Under the pieces are notes generated by a model. It saw only the letters and a program-made list of their open reading frames with translations, searched no databases and had not been told where the DNA came from. DNA of 64,000 bases, from positions 1 to 64,000 of the forward strand of contig CAJUMQ010000002.1 of NCBI GenBank assembly GCA_910587035.1, in the 5' to 3' direction. A program made the translations under genes and the position numbers. Below are positions 32,400 to 42,059 of the stretch, in pieces (position 1 is the first letter of the stretch; each line of letters opens with the position of its first letter). This DNA is from an uncultured Desulfovibrio sp. (lineage in GTDB: Bacteria; Desulfobacterota; Desulfovibrionia; Desulfovibrionales; Desulfovibrionaceae).

Positions 32400-33470
32400 A
32401 TGAATCTCGATACCAGCGGCATAATTGGCCAGAGCACTACTCTGGCGGATGTATTTAAGGTGCTTGGCAAGGTGGCCCCCACAGACAGCACTGTGCTTGT
32501 AACAGGGGAATCAGGCACAGGCAAGGAATTGCTGGTGCGCGCGCTCCATGCCAACAGCAAACGCGCGGATAAGCCCTTTGTGCCCATAAACTGCGGCGCC
32601 ATTCCCCGTGAGCTTCTGGAAAGCGAGCTTTTTGGCCATGAAAAGGGAGCATTCACCCATGCCATACGTTCGCGTCCTGGCCGGTTTGAGCTGGCGGATG
32701 GAGGCACCATCTTTCTGGATGAAATCGGAGAGATGGATCTGAGCCTGCAGGTAAAGATCTTGCGTGTGCTGCAGGAAAAAGAAATCGAGCGCGTTGGCGG
32801 CACTGGTGTAAAAAAAGTGGATGTGCGCGTAATTGCCGCCACAAACCGTGATCTGGAGCTTGAGATTGCCCAGGGCAGGTTTCGGGAGGATCTTTATTAC
32901 AGGCTGAATGTTGTGCCCCTGCATCTGCCACCCCTGCGGGAGCGCGGCGGCGATGTGCTTTTGCTTGCCAGACATTTTCTGGATGTTTTTTGTCGCAAAA
33001 AGGGGCGGCCGCCATTAAATCTTTCCACAGATGCCATGCGGGTGCTCTCGGCCTATTCCTGGCCAGGCAACGTGCGCGAACTAGTTAACTTCATGGAGCG
33101 ACTGAGCATTCTGGTGGATGGCGATATTATCCAGCCTCAAGATCTGCCCGCCAAGATACTTGATCAGGTGGGCGATCTGTCCGCATTGCCACAGTTGCCT
33201 GAAGCCGCGGAAATCGTTGTTCCAGAGCCAACCGTGGTAAAATCCGTGCCTGCCACCCCCATTGCCCTGCCGCAAACCGATTTTGTCTGGCCCACCCTGA
33301 AGGTGCTGGAAGATAAAAATATGAACCTCAAGGAATTTCTGGAAACTGCCGAAAATATGCTTATTGATGAAGCCCTGCAAAAGGCGGGGGGCGTTAAAAA
33401 CCAGGCTGCCGAATATCTTGGCATAAAACGCACCACTCTCATTGAAAAACTGAAAAAAAGGGAATCATGA
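32400..33470 (+). CDS. Sigma-54-dependent activator without sensor domain (GAFTHA variant)
   Basis: 356 residues beginning almost directly with the AAA+ domain: Walker A TGESGTGKE near 40, Walker B IFLDEIGE near 106, AATNRDL and the WPGNVREL segment near 225. It lacks a receiver or PAS domain. The sigma-54-contacting loop reads GAFTHA instead of GAFTGA. A proline-rich linker (about 260-300) leads to a Fis-type helix-turn-helix (NQAAEYLGIKRTTLIEKLKK). Flagellar FleQ/FlrC-like and PspF-like relatives share this domain content. The start at 32400 follows AGGTG; three extra codons from a GTG are possible. A TPR protein gene follows. Confidence 0.87.
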   Translation: MNLDTSGIIGQSTTLADVFKVLGKVAPTDSTVLVTGESGTGKELLVRALHANSKRADKPFVPINCGAIPRELLESELFGHEKGAFTHAIRSRPGRFELADGGTIFLDEIGEMDLSLQVKILRVLQEKEIERVGGTGVKKVDVRVIAATNRDLELEIAQGRFREDLYYRLNVVPLHLPPLRERGGDVLLLARHFLDVFCRKKGRPPLNLSTDAMRVLSAYSWPGNVRELVNFMERLSILVDGDIIQPQDLPAKILDQVGDLSALPQLPEAAEIVVPEPTVVKSVPATPIALPQTDFVWPTLKVLEDKNMNLKEFLETAENMLIDEALQKAGGVKNQAAEYLGIKRTTLIEKLKKRES

Positions 33471-33591
33471 CCTCTGTGTAAAAGGCATTATTTTTGCATA
33501 TACTTCGCAAACTCCCATAATTTTTAAGCCTCGCCATGTCCGGCCTATCGTGCGGACATTGCGCCAACATGACATACGCGGCACAAGGATC

Positions 33592-36129
33592 ATGAGCAAT
33601 CATCGCATATTCACAGCCATATGGCCATTGGCCTGCTGCCTGCTGCTGACCAGCCCGGCTCTGCCTGTGTTTGGAGCGGCTCCTGAGACAGGCCAGGAAC
33701 AGTCCCGCCAATCACTGCGCAGTAGAGCTAATCCGGGTGGGCCGGAGGACTGGCCAGAAAACCAGGGCCTGTCCACATCCACATCCCAATCCGATGCTAC
33801 CCCCCCGGCCTTTGCCAGCCCGGGTGCGTCCCAGCAAGCCCAGCTCACTCAGGATTCAACTGAGGCAGGCGATACTGCGCCTGCTCCGGTTGCCAGCGCG
33901 CCAAAGCCTGCGGAAACCACGGTTCCCCAGGGCGGCAGCAATGTTTCCGGCACTTCCGCCAGTGGCAATGTGGGGCTGCCTCTGGGTAAAACCGAAATCG
34001 AGCCAGAGCCGGAAACTCCTAGGGAAGTCATATATGTGGATGAAAACGGCAACCCGGTGCCCAAGCCCCCCGAGCCTGACAGGATGTTTGCCGAGGCGAC
34101 CAAATTGATGGAAGAAGGCAAATATGATGATGCGCTGGCACTTTTGCGGCAAATCCATGAATTGCCAAATCTTCCGCAGGAGCTTCAGGAAAAAACCCTG
34201 TATGGCATCAGCGACTGTCTCTGGGCACGCTATGCGGGCAACCCCCTGGCTGGCTATGAGCCCATTGTCACGGCCACCCATGAAGCCATGAACGCAAACC
34301 TGCGCTCGCCGCGTGTGCCGGATGCACTGTTGCGTCTGGGCCTGGCCAATATCAATGTCAACAATCTGGCGGAGGCATCCGGCTTTATCGTTGCCCTGAT
34401 GCGGCGCTTTCCGGATTTTCCAGGGGTGGCCCAGGGGCTGACTGCACTGGGCAATGCCCAGCTCAAGAATGGAAAATTTGCCGATGCCGAACATTCCTTT
34501 GGCATAGTTCTGGACAGATATCCCGAATCATCCCAGCTTCAGGATGCGTCTGTGGGTCTTTCGCGCGCGCTGGTGCACCAGAACAAGGATGAACGCGCAC
34601 AGGTCATTCTCGACTTTATCAGCAAGCGCTGGCCCCGCTACTATATCAATGATCCAGACTTTCTGCTGGAACAGGCCGCCAATGACGAACGCCTCAACCG
34701 CAAAAAAGAGGCCATGGATCTCAACTGGCTATATGTAAATCTCGATCCCAAAAGACCGGAAAACGCGCCGCTCCTCCTCAAAATGGGGGATGAATACATG
34801 CAATCCGGCAATCGGGATGCCGCGGATTTCATCTATGAGGGCATTGAAAGGGATTTTCCGGATTCGCCTGCGGCGGTGACATCGCGTCTGCGCCTGGCGG
34901 AGGGTGGCATATATGATACGCCCATCAATTACGAGGAAATGAGCCGCATGTTCGCAAGAGGTGCGCCGCAGCCTCTATGGAAGGTTTACAATGAACTGGC
35001 GGATGCATCTTCCGTTGTGCCAGAATCCGTTCTGGCCAGGCTCAAGCAGGCCATGTGGCTTTTGTGGAACAAGGAATATCCAGAAGCCATGGGCAAATCT
35101 TCCGACTTTATCGATGCCTATCCCGAACACCCGGACATTCCCCAGGCCAGGGAAGTGCTTTGGGATGCATTTCAAAAGGAGCTGGCCCAATCGCTGAATG
35201 AAAACAATTATGGCCGAATTCTTTTGCTTTGGAATGGTTTTCCCTATGTGCGCGAACGCTATGGTAAGATAGACGCGCCCTTGCGGTATGCCCTCTCACA
35301 AGGTTGGCTGGAACGCGGAGATGAGCAGAAATCATTTGAACTGCTCTCCGAATTTCTCAAGGATCCCATGGACGCGGAATACGGCGAAGCGGCTTTTTCA
35401 CAGTTTTTCAACTATTATCTGCAAAATGGCAATTGGGATAAAATTCTCGATCTTGGCAAGCTTGTGCAAAACTGGAAAATGAAACCAGAATTGCAGAATC
35501 AGCTCGAGTATGCCCTTGCTCTTTCGGCCCAGAACCTTAATCTTGGCGCGCCAGCGCTCAACAGGTGGAAAAATCTGGCAAATCGCACAGACATTCCCCT
35601 CTATCAACAGGCCTATGCAACATATTTTCTGGCCAAGGATGCGGAAAACAGGCGTGATATACGCAATGCCTACGAAGGCAACCGCAAGGTAATAGAAATG
35701 TTCACGCGCCTGTCTGATGAGCGTTCCGACAAGGCGGACCCGCAACGCATCAAGGAGAGCATCGCCTCGCTTATGGACATCTGCGAGGTTGGCAACCGTG
35801 TCCCCGAGGCCCTGCAATGGCTGGAGAGGTATAATGCCTTTGTGGGTGACGATTCTCCGGAATATCCAGGACTTCGTTTCCGGGAGGCCCGCCTGTACCG
35901 TAAACTTGGTGACAATGCCCGCGCCCAGGCATTGCTGGAGGATGTCGCCAAACGCTTCCCCCAATCGCCATTTGCCCAGGCTGCCACTGCGGAGCTGCGT
36001 ACGTTTGACGTGTCCCGGGACCTGCAGCGTTATATGACAGGCACGCCACATCCCGATGATTCCCATGGTTCCGGTAGCACATCCGGCAATTGGAGCAGCA
36101 GTGGTCCCACACAGACCAGCAGCAACTAG
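33592..36129 (+). CDS. Large exported tetratricopeptide-repeat protein
   Basis: 845 residues with an N-terminal signal sequence (hydrophobic IWPLACCLLLTSPALPVFG, cleavage near AA-PET). A low-complexity, Pro/Ser/Gln-rich stretch runs to about 165, with YVDENGNPVPKPPEPDRMF at its end. The remainder is helical TPR-like repeats, for example AEATKLMEEGKYDDALALL and NAQLKNGKFADAEHSFGIVLDRYPES. It probably acts as a periplasmic or envelope scaffold. AAGGA precedes the ATG at 33592. It lies 120 bp after the GAFTHA regulator. The stop TAG is the edge of repeat copy C. The specific role is unknown. Confidence 0.82.
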   Translation: MSNHRIFTAIWPLACCLLLTSPALPVFGAAPETGQEQSRQSLRSRANPGGPEDWPENQGLSTSTSQSDATPPAFASPGASQQAQLTQDSTEAGDTAPAPVASAPKPAETTVPQGGSNVSGTSASGNVGLPLGKTEIEPEPETPREVIYVDENGNPVPKPPEPDRMFAEATKLMEEGKYDDALALLRQIHELPNLPQELQEKTLYGISDCLWARYAGNPLAGYEPIVTATHEAMNANLRSPRVPDALLRLGLANINVNNLAEASGFIVALMRRFPDFPGVAQGLTALGNAQLKNGKFADAEHSFGIVLDRYPESSQLQDASVGLSRALVHQNKDERAQVILDFISKRWPRYYINDPDFLLEQAANDERLNRKKEAMDLNWLYVNLDPKRPENAPLLLKMGDEYMQSGNRDAADFIYEGIERDFPDSPAAVTSRLRLAEGGIYDTPINYEEMSRMFARGAPQPLWKVYNELADASSVVPESVLARLKQAMWLLWNKEYPEAMGKSSDFIDAYPEHPDIPQAREVLWDAFQKELAQSLNENNYGRILLLWNGFPYVRERYGKIDAPLRYALSQGWLERGDEQKSFELLSEFLKDPMDAEYGEAAFSQFFNYYLQNGNWDKILDLGKLVQNWKMKPELQNQLEYALALSAQNLNLGAPALNRWKNLANRTDIPLYQQAYATYFLAKDAENRRDIRNAYEGNRKVIEMFTRLSDERSDKADPQRIKESIASLMDICEVGNRVPEALQWLERYNAFVGDDSPEYPGLRFREARLYRKLGDNARAQALLEDVAKRFPQSPFAQAATAELRTFDVSRDLQRYMTGTPHPDDSHGSGSTSGNWSSSGPTQTSSN

Positions 36130-36292
36130 GGCATTCATCAGTTGAAACGTCTAGGCGTTTCAACCATACGCGCTGACGTATCCCCGCGTAGCGGGACAGG
36201 CGCATGAAAAATTCAATTTTTACGCTCACTTTTGCGCGGGCGCTTCAGAAGAAGCGCCTCGCATTTGCCTGTTTTCAATCGGCAAATGCTCC
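36130..36292. repeat. Palindromic intergenic element, copy C
   Basis: Starts in the TPR gene stop (CTAG-GGCATTCATCAGTTGAAAC) and ends CAATCGGCAAATGCTCC, its imperfect inverted repeat. Internal hairpins include GTTGAAACG/CGTTTCAAC, CCCGC/GCGGG and GGCGCTTC/GAAGCGCC. It carries about 55 bp not present in copies A, B and D. Confidence 0.82.
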
Positions 36293-36529
36293 AAACCTGC
36301 CTCCGGCGGCTGTTTTTTACTCAAACATAATCCGCTAAAAACACACAGGGCGCGGCAAACTGTCGCGCCCTGTGCGATTCATACAGAAGTATTATAGGCA
36401 GACTTGCAGACGCTGAAACGCCACATCATTCAACCAAAGGTTCGGCGCTTCGCAAAAATCAATTTCATCCGCCTGCATTGGCGCGGGGCGCCCATTCATG
36501 GTCGCTCCGCAGGCAGACAATTTCATCAT
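36293..36529. other. Gene-free stretch with a minus-strand terminator
   Basis: About 240 bp without a gene. CACAGGGCGCG (36344-36354) pairs with CGCGCCCTGTG (36364-36374); on the minus strand it is followed by TGTTTTTAG and so terminates the zinc-ribbon operon. The remainder is GC-rich, without recognisable structure. Confidence 0.65.
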
Positions 36530-37081
36530 CTATCTGGCCGGACGCCATGCCAAGGTATCATGATTGCCATCATAAACGGCTGAACCATAGACAATTTCAT
36601 GCGGCTGGCGAGAGTAGATTTTGACAACAATGGATCTTGGCATGTACCCCTTGTCCACATATGTCCGGGCCAGGGCAATGCAGACGGCCCTGGCAAAGAC
36701 GGAAGCCTCGCCCTGTTCCATTGGCCCGGTGGGGAAAGCAATGCTGACCTCTGCGGATTTTGTCTGCGCCTCAAGGGTAAAGGTTGGCATGCCAAAAGCC
36801 TTGCCAAGGCCGGAATGTTCCGTCGCGGCGCCAATAATGCTTTTTACCGGTGCGTAAAAATTATTCTGGGCAGCAAGATTTTCTCGATTAGATGCGCTCT
36901 GGTAAGTCAGGCCGATAATGATGAGAATGATAATTGAAGCGGCGATAAATATCTTTTGGCCAGCAGTTGTTTTTACTGGCACATCCTCCAATATCTGCGC
37001 GGCGATAACATTTTTGCCGCAATATGGGCATTTTTGCTCCGAATCTGGGATCTCATTCTTGCATTCCGGGCACTTTCCCAT
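36530..37081 (-). CDS. Zinc-ribbon single-pass membrane protein
   Basis: 183 residues. A zinc ribbon opens the protein (CPECKNEIPDSEQKCPYCG). One hydrophobic helix follows at about 43-60 (IFIAASIIILIIIGLTY), then a soluble domain of about 120 residues I do not recognise. The zinc ribbon would be cytosolic and the rest periplasmic. AAAGGAGATATGGC precedes the ATG. It is the last gene after mlaEFD-pqiC and the acid phosphatase. Confidence 0.75.
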   Translation of the reverse strand: MGKCPECKNEIPDSEQKCPYCGKNVIAAQILEDVPVKTTAGQKIFIAASIIILIIIGLTYQSASNRENLAAQNNFYAPVKSIIGAATEHSGLGKAFGMPTFTLEAQTKSAEVSIAFPTGPMEQGEASVFARAVCIALARTYVDKGYMPRSIVVKIYSRQPHEIVYGSAVYDGNHDTLAWRPAR

Positions 37082-37163
37082 GCCATATCTCCTTTTATTT
37101 ACATAGTCACCATATCAACTGGGGCATTACCCCGCTCCAGACATGCCAGTTCAGGGACCGGCC

Positions 37164-38486
37164 CTATTTGGGTATAACCGGATTGAAGTCAAGCGCTGGA
37201 GCTTCAGCAGGCGCAAGGGGCGCCCCGGCTGTTGCATCATCTACCTTGCGCATAAATTCTTCAACCTCAAAACGCGCCTGTCCAACTACCGGCTGGGAAC
37301 TGACCACGGCTGCCCTGGGCGCATGATCGAGAATGTCATTTTCACCCTTTTCTCCAAACGGCGCATGCAATGCCTGGGGCGGCTGGGCATAAAAACGGGC
37401 CATGATCTGTTTTTTACCATTGATTTCCCACAGTTCCAGAAACAACACCCCTCCGGGGGGAATGCCATTATACGGGTAGCCATGCGCCTGCCAGTTTATG
37501 CCCAGCAGGCTGCCTATATTTGCCAGATTTGTGTCATGCCCCACATAAACCACAACCTTGGCATCATTGCAGCGATCATCGTAGTGCCGACCCACTAGAG
37601 CGGACGCCATGTCGCGCAATAGGGAGCTGCCCTTGGCCCAGGCAACCACAGGAGCGCGGTTGACCACATCAAAGATGCGGCTGTGGATGGGTAGAAGCTG
37701 ACTCAAGGTAGTAGCGTCGATCTGCCCCCAGCCAGCTGGCACTCCAGGCCATTCGCCATACTCCAGCAAAAATATCTCTGCCATGCTGGAGGCCACAGAA
37801 AGGGCTCCCACCAGCCGGATATCATGGCCGTCTGGCGAAACGCTGATGGCATTTGGCAAATCCGCAATCTGGCAGTTTGCCAGACCTGTAAATTTAAGAC
37901 ACAGGGCCGGATCCGGCGGACCGGAAATTTTACCCATAAGGGCAAGAGCGCCGGCATAGTCCTCCTGCAGGTTGTCCAGACCGCCATGGGTCATGCTGAG
38001 CACATCTGTAACCGCAGGAATGGGATTAAAACGATACAGACCTGCCTTTACAGGATGAAACAGCGGATCGACCTTGCCTGGCATCACCGCAAAACCAAGA
38101 TGGCAGTCTGGCGCCAGACCATCCAGAAGAGCCCGCGCTGTGGCCTTTGTGCGTTCATCCACATCCGCCCGCACATGGATGCTGCCAGGAGGGGGACAGG
38201 CATCTGCCGGAATGAGTCCATATTCCTGGATCTTCACACGCAGATTTTGCCACATGGCAGTAATCAGGCGCGAACCGCGTGGCGTAAGCTCCCCTTTTTT
38301 GACTGGCCAGGTGGGCCAGGTTTTTTGGCTCCACATGGACAGAACTTTTGCATCCTGGGTGGGCGCGCGCACTCCATGTCTTGAGAGGGCAACAATCTTT
38401 AGCAGCCTTTCACCCTGAGCTGCCTGCGCCGGAAGGCTGAAAATAAAAATCGCGCATACCAGTAACAATAGTCTAATGGCGGTCAT
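37164..38486 (-). CDS. Periplasmic histidine acid phosphatase (AppA/Agp-like)
   Basis: 440 residues with a cleavable signal peptide (IRLLLLVCAIFIFSLPAQA-AQ). The catalytic SRHGVRAPT lies near residue 35 and the distal HD pair, VGHDTNLAN, near 310, as in glucose-1-phosphatase and phytase. It hydrolyses phosphomonoesters in the periplasm, at acidic pH in characterised members. The start at 38486 is supported by GGAGG six bases upstream. The gene follows pqiC by 49 bp in the mla operon. The C-terminal 40 residues are Ala/Pro-rich and probably disordered. Confidence 0.88.
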   Translation of the reverse strand: MTAIRLLLLVCAIFIFSLPAQAAQGERLLKIVALSRHGVRAPTQDAKVLSMWSQKTWPTWPVKKGELTPRGSRLITAMWQNLRVKIQEYGLIPADACPPPGSIHVRADVDERTKATARALLDGLAPDCHLGFAVMPGKVDPLFHPVKAGLYRFNPIPAVTDVLSMTHGGLDNLQEDYAGALALMGKISGPPDPALCLKFTGLANCQIADLPNAISVSPDGHDIRLVGALSVASSMAEIFLLEYGEWPGVPAGWGQIDATTLSQLLPIHSRIFDVVNRAPVVAWAKGSSLLRDMASALVGRHYDDRCNDAKVVVYVGHDTNLANIGSLLGINWQAHGYPYNGIPPGGVLFLELWEINGKKQIMARFYAQPPQALHAPFGEKGENDILDHAPRAAVVSSQPVVGQARFEVEEFMRKVDDATAGAPLAPAEAPALDFNPVIPK

Positions 38487-38535
38487 CACCTACCTCCGCA
38501 ATACTTTGCCGGCCGCTTTCATCCTGCCGCCAGGT

Positions 38536-39129
38536 TTACCGCATCAGGCCTGGCAGCCTCTGTGCCAGATATGCGCCCAATTCACGAACAAGCCTGCTTT
38601 CAGTGTTCACAAGCACATTATAGTCGGCCCCGCCGACCATTTCCTCCGCCGAAAAAATTCCGCGCTCAATGGGCTTGTCATTTTTATCCAGAAGAGCCCA
38701 TTTGCATTCCAGAACAGCCATGTCATTAAAATTGCCATCCAGCCTCTGCACATCAAGTAGCAGCAGGTAGTCGCTGCCGCTTTCGGAGCTGCCTGGCAGC
38801 ACGTTCACGCCATCCTGCCGCAAAGCCGGGGTGAGAATTTCCTCCACCACCCGTCGCACACCGCTGCCTACAGGCTCTGCCCACAGGTGAAACTCCGCCA
38901 GTATCAGCCTGGACTGCCCCTTTACCCTGCTGACAATATTGTTGCGGTTGAGATATCCGGCCACTTCCACCTGCGCCACGCGCAGACTTTTTCGGGGCAG
39001 ATCATCCGCTCTTGCCGGGCTGGTGGAACTCTCCAGCATGTAATAATTTGTTGGCGTGCTTCTGCCACAGGCAGCCAGAGCCAGAAAAAGAGACGCCACA
39101 GAAATTAATTTGAGATATTTTGCAAGCAT
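38536..39129 (-). CDS. PqiC-like ABC-transport auxiliary lipoprotein
   Basis: 197 residues with a lipoprotein signal (lipobox LAAC near residue 21). The ABC_trans_aux/DUF330 region (YYMLES, LRVAQVEVAGYLNRNNIV, WAEPVGSGVRRVVEEIL) resembles PqiC, the outer-membrane partner of MCE proteins such as PqiB. Its ATG overlaps the mlaD stop (TGATG). It probably anchors the MCE bridge at the outer membrane. Confidence 0.86.
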   Translation of the reverse strand: MLAKYLKLISVASLFLALAACGRSTPTNYYMLESSTSPARADDLPRKSLRVAQVEVAGYLNRNNIVSRVKGQSRLILAEFHLWAEPVGSGVRRVVEEILTPALRQDGVNVLPGSSESGSDYLLLLDVQRLDGNFNDMAVLECKWALLDKNDKPIERGIFSAEEMVGGADYNVLVNTESRLVRELGAYLAQRLPGLMR

Positions 39130-40094
39130 CAGCGGTTTCCTTGCCTGCCTTTGAGCAGGGCTTCGGGATTACGTTCCAGCATGTCAGCAAAATTGCGCAG
39201 GGATCTGGCCGCGGTGCTCGCTTCACGCAAAAGCCTGCGCAAATCATTCATGGTGGGAGAGTCCTTGCCAATGGCGCTCTCTGCGGATGCCGATACCTTC
39301 GATATCTGCTGCGCAGCTTTTGAAATGCTGTCAAGCGCCTGCTGGAATGCATTGATGGCTGCGGGAATCTCCCTGGTCACAGCCCTGGTGGCGCCATCCA
39401 CCTGTCCCAGCACATCCTCAAGGGCGGTGCGGATCTCACTCTCCGTCACCACCTTGCGAATTTCATCAAAGGTGGCTGTAAAGGATTCGATGCCCTTTTG
39501 CAGCTGGCCCTGCCCTACAGCGCTGGTGAGATTTGTGAGGATGGTAGTTATGGAATCCGCCATTTTGTCTATGGGCAGCCTGGCAAATGTCCTCTGCAGG
39601 GTATCGATGGGCGATGGCACAGTGGGAATCTCGGAATCCGGATTTGAGGAACGGAAATTGATGGGAGTATTGGGGAAAAAATCCAGCTCAACCTTATACT
39701 GGCCTGTGATGAGACTGCCAAGCTGCAATCTCGCCCTCAAACCGCGCTCAACCATTCTGTGTATAATCTCGGCCTGGGCTGTTTCGGAAAGGGAGCCGCC
39801 GCCCGAGCGGATAAAGCTCTTGTCATCAATACGGATTGTGACGGGAATTGTCACATTGGAATCACGTGCATTGGCCACAAGGCTTATCTGGGTCACATTG
39901 CCCATGGGCACGCCACGAAACACCACTGGCGCGCCAATGGAAAGTCCACTGACTGAACCGTCAAAATAAAGCACATATTCAAGCGAATTATTGAACAGCC
40001 TGCCGCCGCCAAGAAGAATGATGCCCAGTGTGAACAGGGCAACCCCACCCAGCACAAAGGCTCCGACCATTGTTTTTTGCGCACTAGCTGTCAT
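39129..40094 (-). CDS. mlaD: MlaD-family MCE substrate-binding protein
   Basis: 321 residues: one N-terminal transmembrane helix (about 10-30) and an MCE domain (about 40-115) with YVLYFDGSVSGLSIGAPVVFRGVPMGNV. A long helical tail rich in Ala/Ser follows, longer than E. coli MlaD and more like YebT/PqiB tails, which may form a tunnel across the periplasm. Such proteins hand phospholipid or other lipid between membranes. AAGGA precedes the ATG at 40094, which overlaps the mlaF stop by one base. Confidence 0.9.
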   Translation of the reverse strand: MTASAQKTMVGAFVLGGVALFTLGIILLGGGRLFNNSLEYVLYFDGSVSGLSIGAPVVFRGVPMGNVTQISLVANARDSNVTIPVTIRIDDKSFIRSGGGSLSETAQAEIIHRMVERGLRARLQLGSLITGQYKVELDFFPNTPINFRSSNPDSEIPTVPSPIDTLQRTFARLPIDKMADSITTILTNLTSAVGQGQLQKGIESFTATFDEIRKVVTESEIRTALEDVLGQVDGATRAVTREIPAAINAFQQALDSISKAAQQISKVSASAESAIGKDSPTMNDLRRLLREASTAARSLRNFADMLERNPEALLKGRQGNR

Positions 40095-40924
40095 CACAAA
40101 GTTCCTTCCACCATGCCATCCGCAGAGGTTTTGAAATTGTCACTGCCCTTGTGCCGGCCGCCACGGGTTAGAAACAGTTTTGCATCCTTCTGTGTATGCG
40201 GATCATCCCTAAGGGTCGTGGGATTGCCCTCCGCAGTGACTGTGCGGGTATTCACATCCAGAAAAATGCTGTTGGTGCCTATGTTGAATATGCTGGCCAG
40301 CTCGTGGGAAACAATAATGAATGTGGCATTCAGGGAATCGCGCAATTCCTGTATTAGTTCATCAAGCAGATTTGAACTTACAGGGTCAAGACCGGCTGAA
40401 GGCTCGTCAAGAAAGAGTATTTCCGGATCAAGGGCCAGCGCGCGGGCCAGGCCTGCCCTTTTGGACATGCCACCGCTTATTTCAGATGGATAGTAGTCCT
40501 CAAAACCGGCAAGTCCCACCAGCGACAGTTTGAGGGATGCCAGCTCCCGGATTTCGTCATCGTCCAGATCTGTGTACTGCTGCAAAGGCAATGCTATGTT
40601 TTCCGCAAGAGTCATGGAACTCCAGAGCGCGCCGCTCTGGAACAGCACTCCTGCATGGCGCATTTCCTGCCGCCGCATGGCCGGGGTACCCCCCCAGAAA
40701 TTGACGCCGCCAAAAAATACCTGGCCAGCCTGGGGCGGTTTCAGCCCCATAAGCACATGCAGCAGAGTGCTTTTGCCACAGCCGGAGCCACCCATTATAA
40801 AAAATATATCCCCCTTGCGCACACTGAAAGTGACATCACGCATCAAAACATAGCTGCCGTAACCCACCTGAAGATTTTTTACGGACAGGGCTAAACTTTC
40901 CGGATTTGTGCCTGTTTGCGCCAT
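40094..40924 (-). CDS. mlaF: MlaF-type lipid transport ABC ATPase
   Basis: 276 residues. Walker A is GGSGCGKST, the signature loop ISGGMSKRAGLARAL, and Walker B EILFLDEPSAGLD. The IS-GGM-KR signature is typical of MlaF rather than other ABC ATPases. It energises lipid movement through MlaE. It starts 1 bp after the mlaE stop. Confidence 0.93.
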   Translation of the reverse strand: MAQTGTNPESLALSVKNLQVGYGSYVLMRDVTFSVRKGDIFFIMGGSGCGKSTLLHVLMGLKPPQAGQVFFGGVNFWGGTPAMRRQEMRHAGVLFQSGALWSSMTLAENIALPLQQYTDLDDDEIRELASLKLSLVGLAGFEDYYPSEISGGMSKRAGLARALALDPEILFLDEPSAGLDPVSSNLLDELIQELRDSLNATFIIVSHELASIFNIGTNSIFLDVNTRTVTAEGNPTTLRDDPHTQKDAKLFLTRGGRHKGSDNFKTSADGMVEGTL

Positions 40925-40925
40925 A

Positions 40926-42053
40926 TCACACACCAAGCACATTGCATATGACAGTGATGATGGCAGTCATGATGATTATGCCAACGATGGAGCAGACCAC
41001 AGCCTTTGTGGTTGTCTGGCCAACGGCCATGGCGCTGCGGCCGCAGCGCATGCCCTGGTAACAGCCAGCTATGGCTATGACAATGCCAAAAACAGTTCCA
41101 TAGACAAGCCCGATGAGAATTTGCCTGTACGAAACCATTTGCGTTGTGGCATGGATATATTCCAGTGAATTGATATCCAGCATGAGAACTGCCACCAGAT
41201 AGCCGCCAACGATGCCCATGAGATCGGCATACACTGTGAGCGCCGGCACCATGAGAGTCAGGGCCAGAACCCGAGGCACCACAAGAAAATCCACAGGGGA
41301 GATGCCAAGTGTGGTGAGAGCGTCCACCTCCTCATTGACCTGCATTGTGCCAATCAGGGCCGCATAGGCCGCCCCTACCCTGCCGGACATGACAACACCA
41401 ACCATCACAGCGCCCATAACGCGCAGCATGCCAATGCCCACCAGGCCGGCCACATATATCTGGGCGCCAAACTGCGTCAGCTGAACCGCTCCCACAAAGG
41501 CCAGGATAAGACCAAAAAGCATGCTTGTAAGGGAGATTATGGGCAGGGAGAGCACCCCGCACTCGTACATGGCTGTAACAAGATCCTTGAACCGCATGCG
41601 GGAGCGGCCAATGAACATGCGTCCAAGCCCAAAGGCCACATCGCCGAGAAAATTGAGAAAATCGCAGATGCGCGGACCAAGGCTCAGTGTCTCCCCGCCG
41701 ATATGCTCCAAAAAGGACTGGGGGGCGGAGTGCCTTTGCGCGCCTGCGCGGGGGGGAACAGCGAATGCCATGCGCACAAGGCGTGCCAGCCCCTCTGGCA
41801 AATCAAAACTGACAGGCAGTTTGCAATCCCTGGCCTGCTGCACCAGCTGCACAAGAAAAACAAGCAGACTGCTGTCCCACTGCCCAAGCTGGCCAGAAAC
41901 AAGACGCAATGAATTTATGCCAGAGGCCTTTACGCCCTCAATGGCATCCCCTGCGCTGTCTGGCCAGGGATCCTCTATGCTCCATTCGCCACCAACCCTT
42001 ACGAGCCATGTGCCGTCAGTGGCAGATGCGGTCACTTGCGGACTCGTTTTCAT
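40926..42053 (-). CDS. mlaE: MlaE-family lipid ABC permease with N-terminal STAS domain
   Basis: 375 residues. The first ~100 form a STAS-like domain (VRVGGEWSIEDP...SLRLVSGQLGQWDSSLLVFL), fused to the MlaE permease, whereas in E. coli the STAS protein is separate (MlaB). The permease part has YECGVLSLPIISLTSMLFG and GVVMSGRVGAAYAALIGTMQVNEEVDALTTLGI, the family core. The start is uncertain: ATG 42053 sits at the predicted transcription start and has no ribosome site. GTG 42122 has AAGGA upstream but adds an unlikely 23 residues. Confidence 0.9.
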   Translation of the reverse strand: MKTSPQVTASATDGTWLVRVGGEWSIEDPWPDSAGDAIEGVKASGINSLRLVSGQLGQWDSSLLVFLVQLVQQARDCKLPVSFDLPEGLARLVRMAFAVPPRAGAQRHSAPQSFLEHIGGETLSLGPRICDFLNFLGDVAFGLGRMFIGRSRMRFKDLVTAMYECGVLSLPIISLTSMLFGLILAFVGAVQLTQFGAQIYVAGLVGIGMLRVMGAVMVGVVMSGRVGAAYAALIGTMQVNEEVDALTTLGISPVDFLVVPRVLALTLMVPALTVYADLMGIVGGYLVAVLMLDINSLEYIHATTQMVSYRQILIGLVYGTVFGIVIAIAGCYQGMRCGRSAMAVGQTTTKAVVCSIVGIIIMTAIITVICNVLGV

Positions 42054-42059
42054 GTGTAT

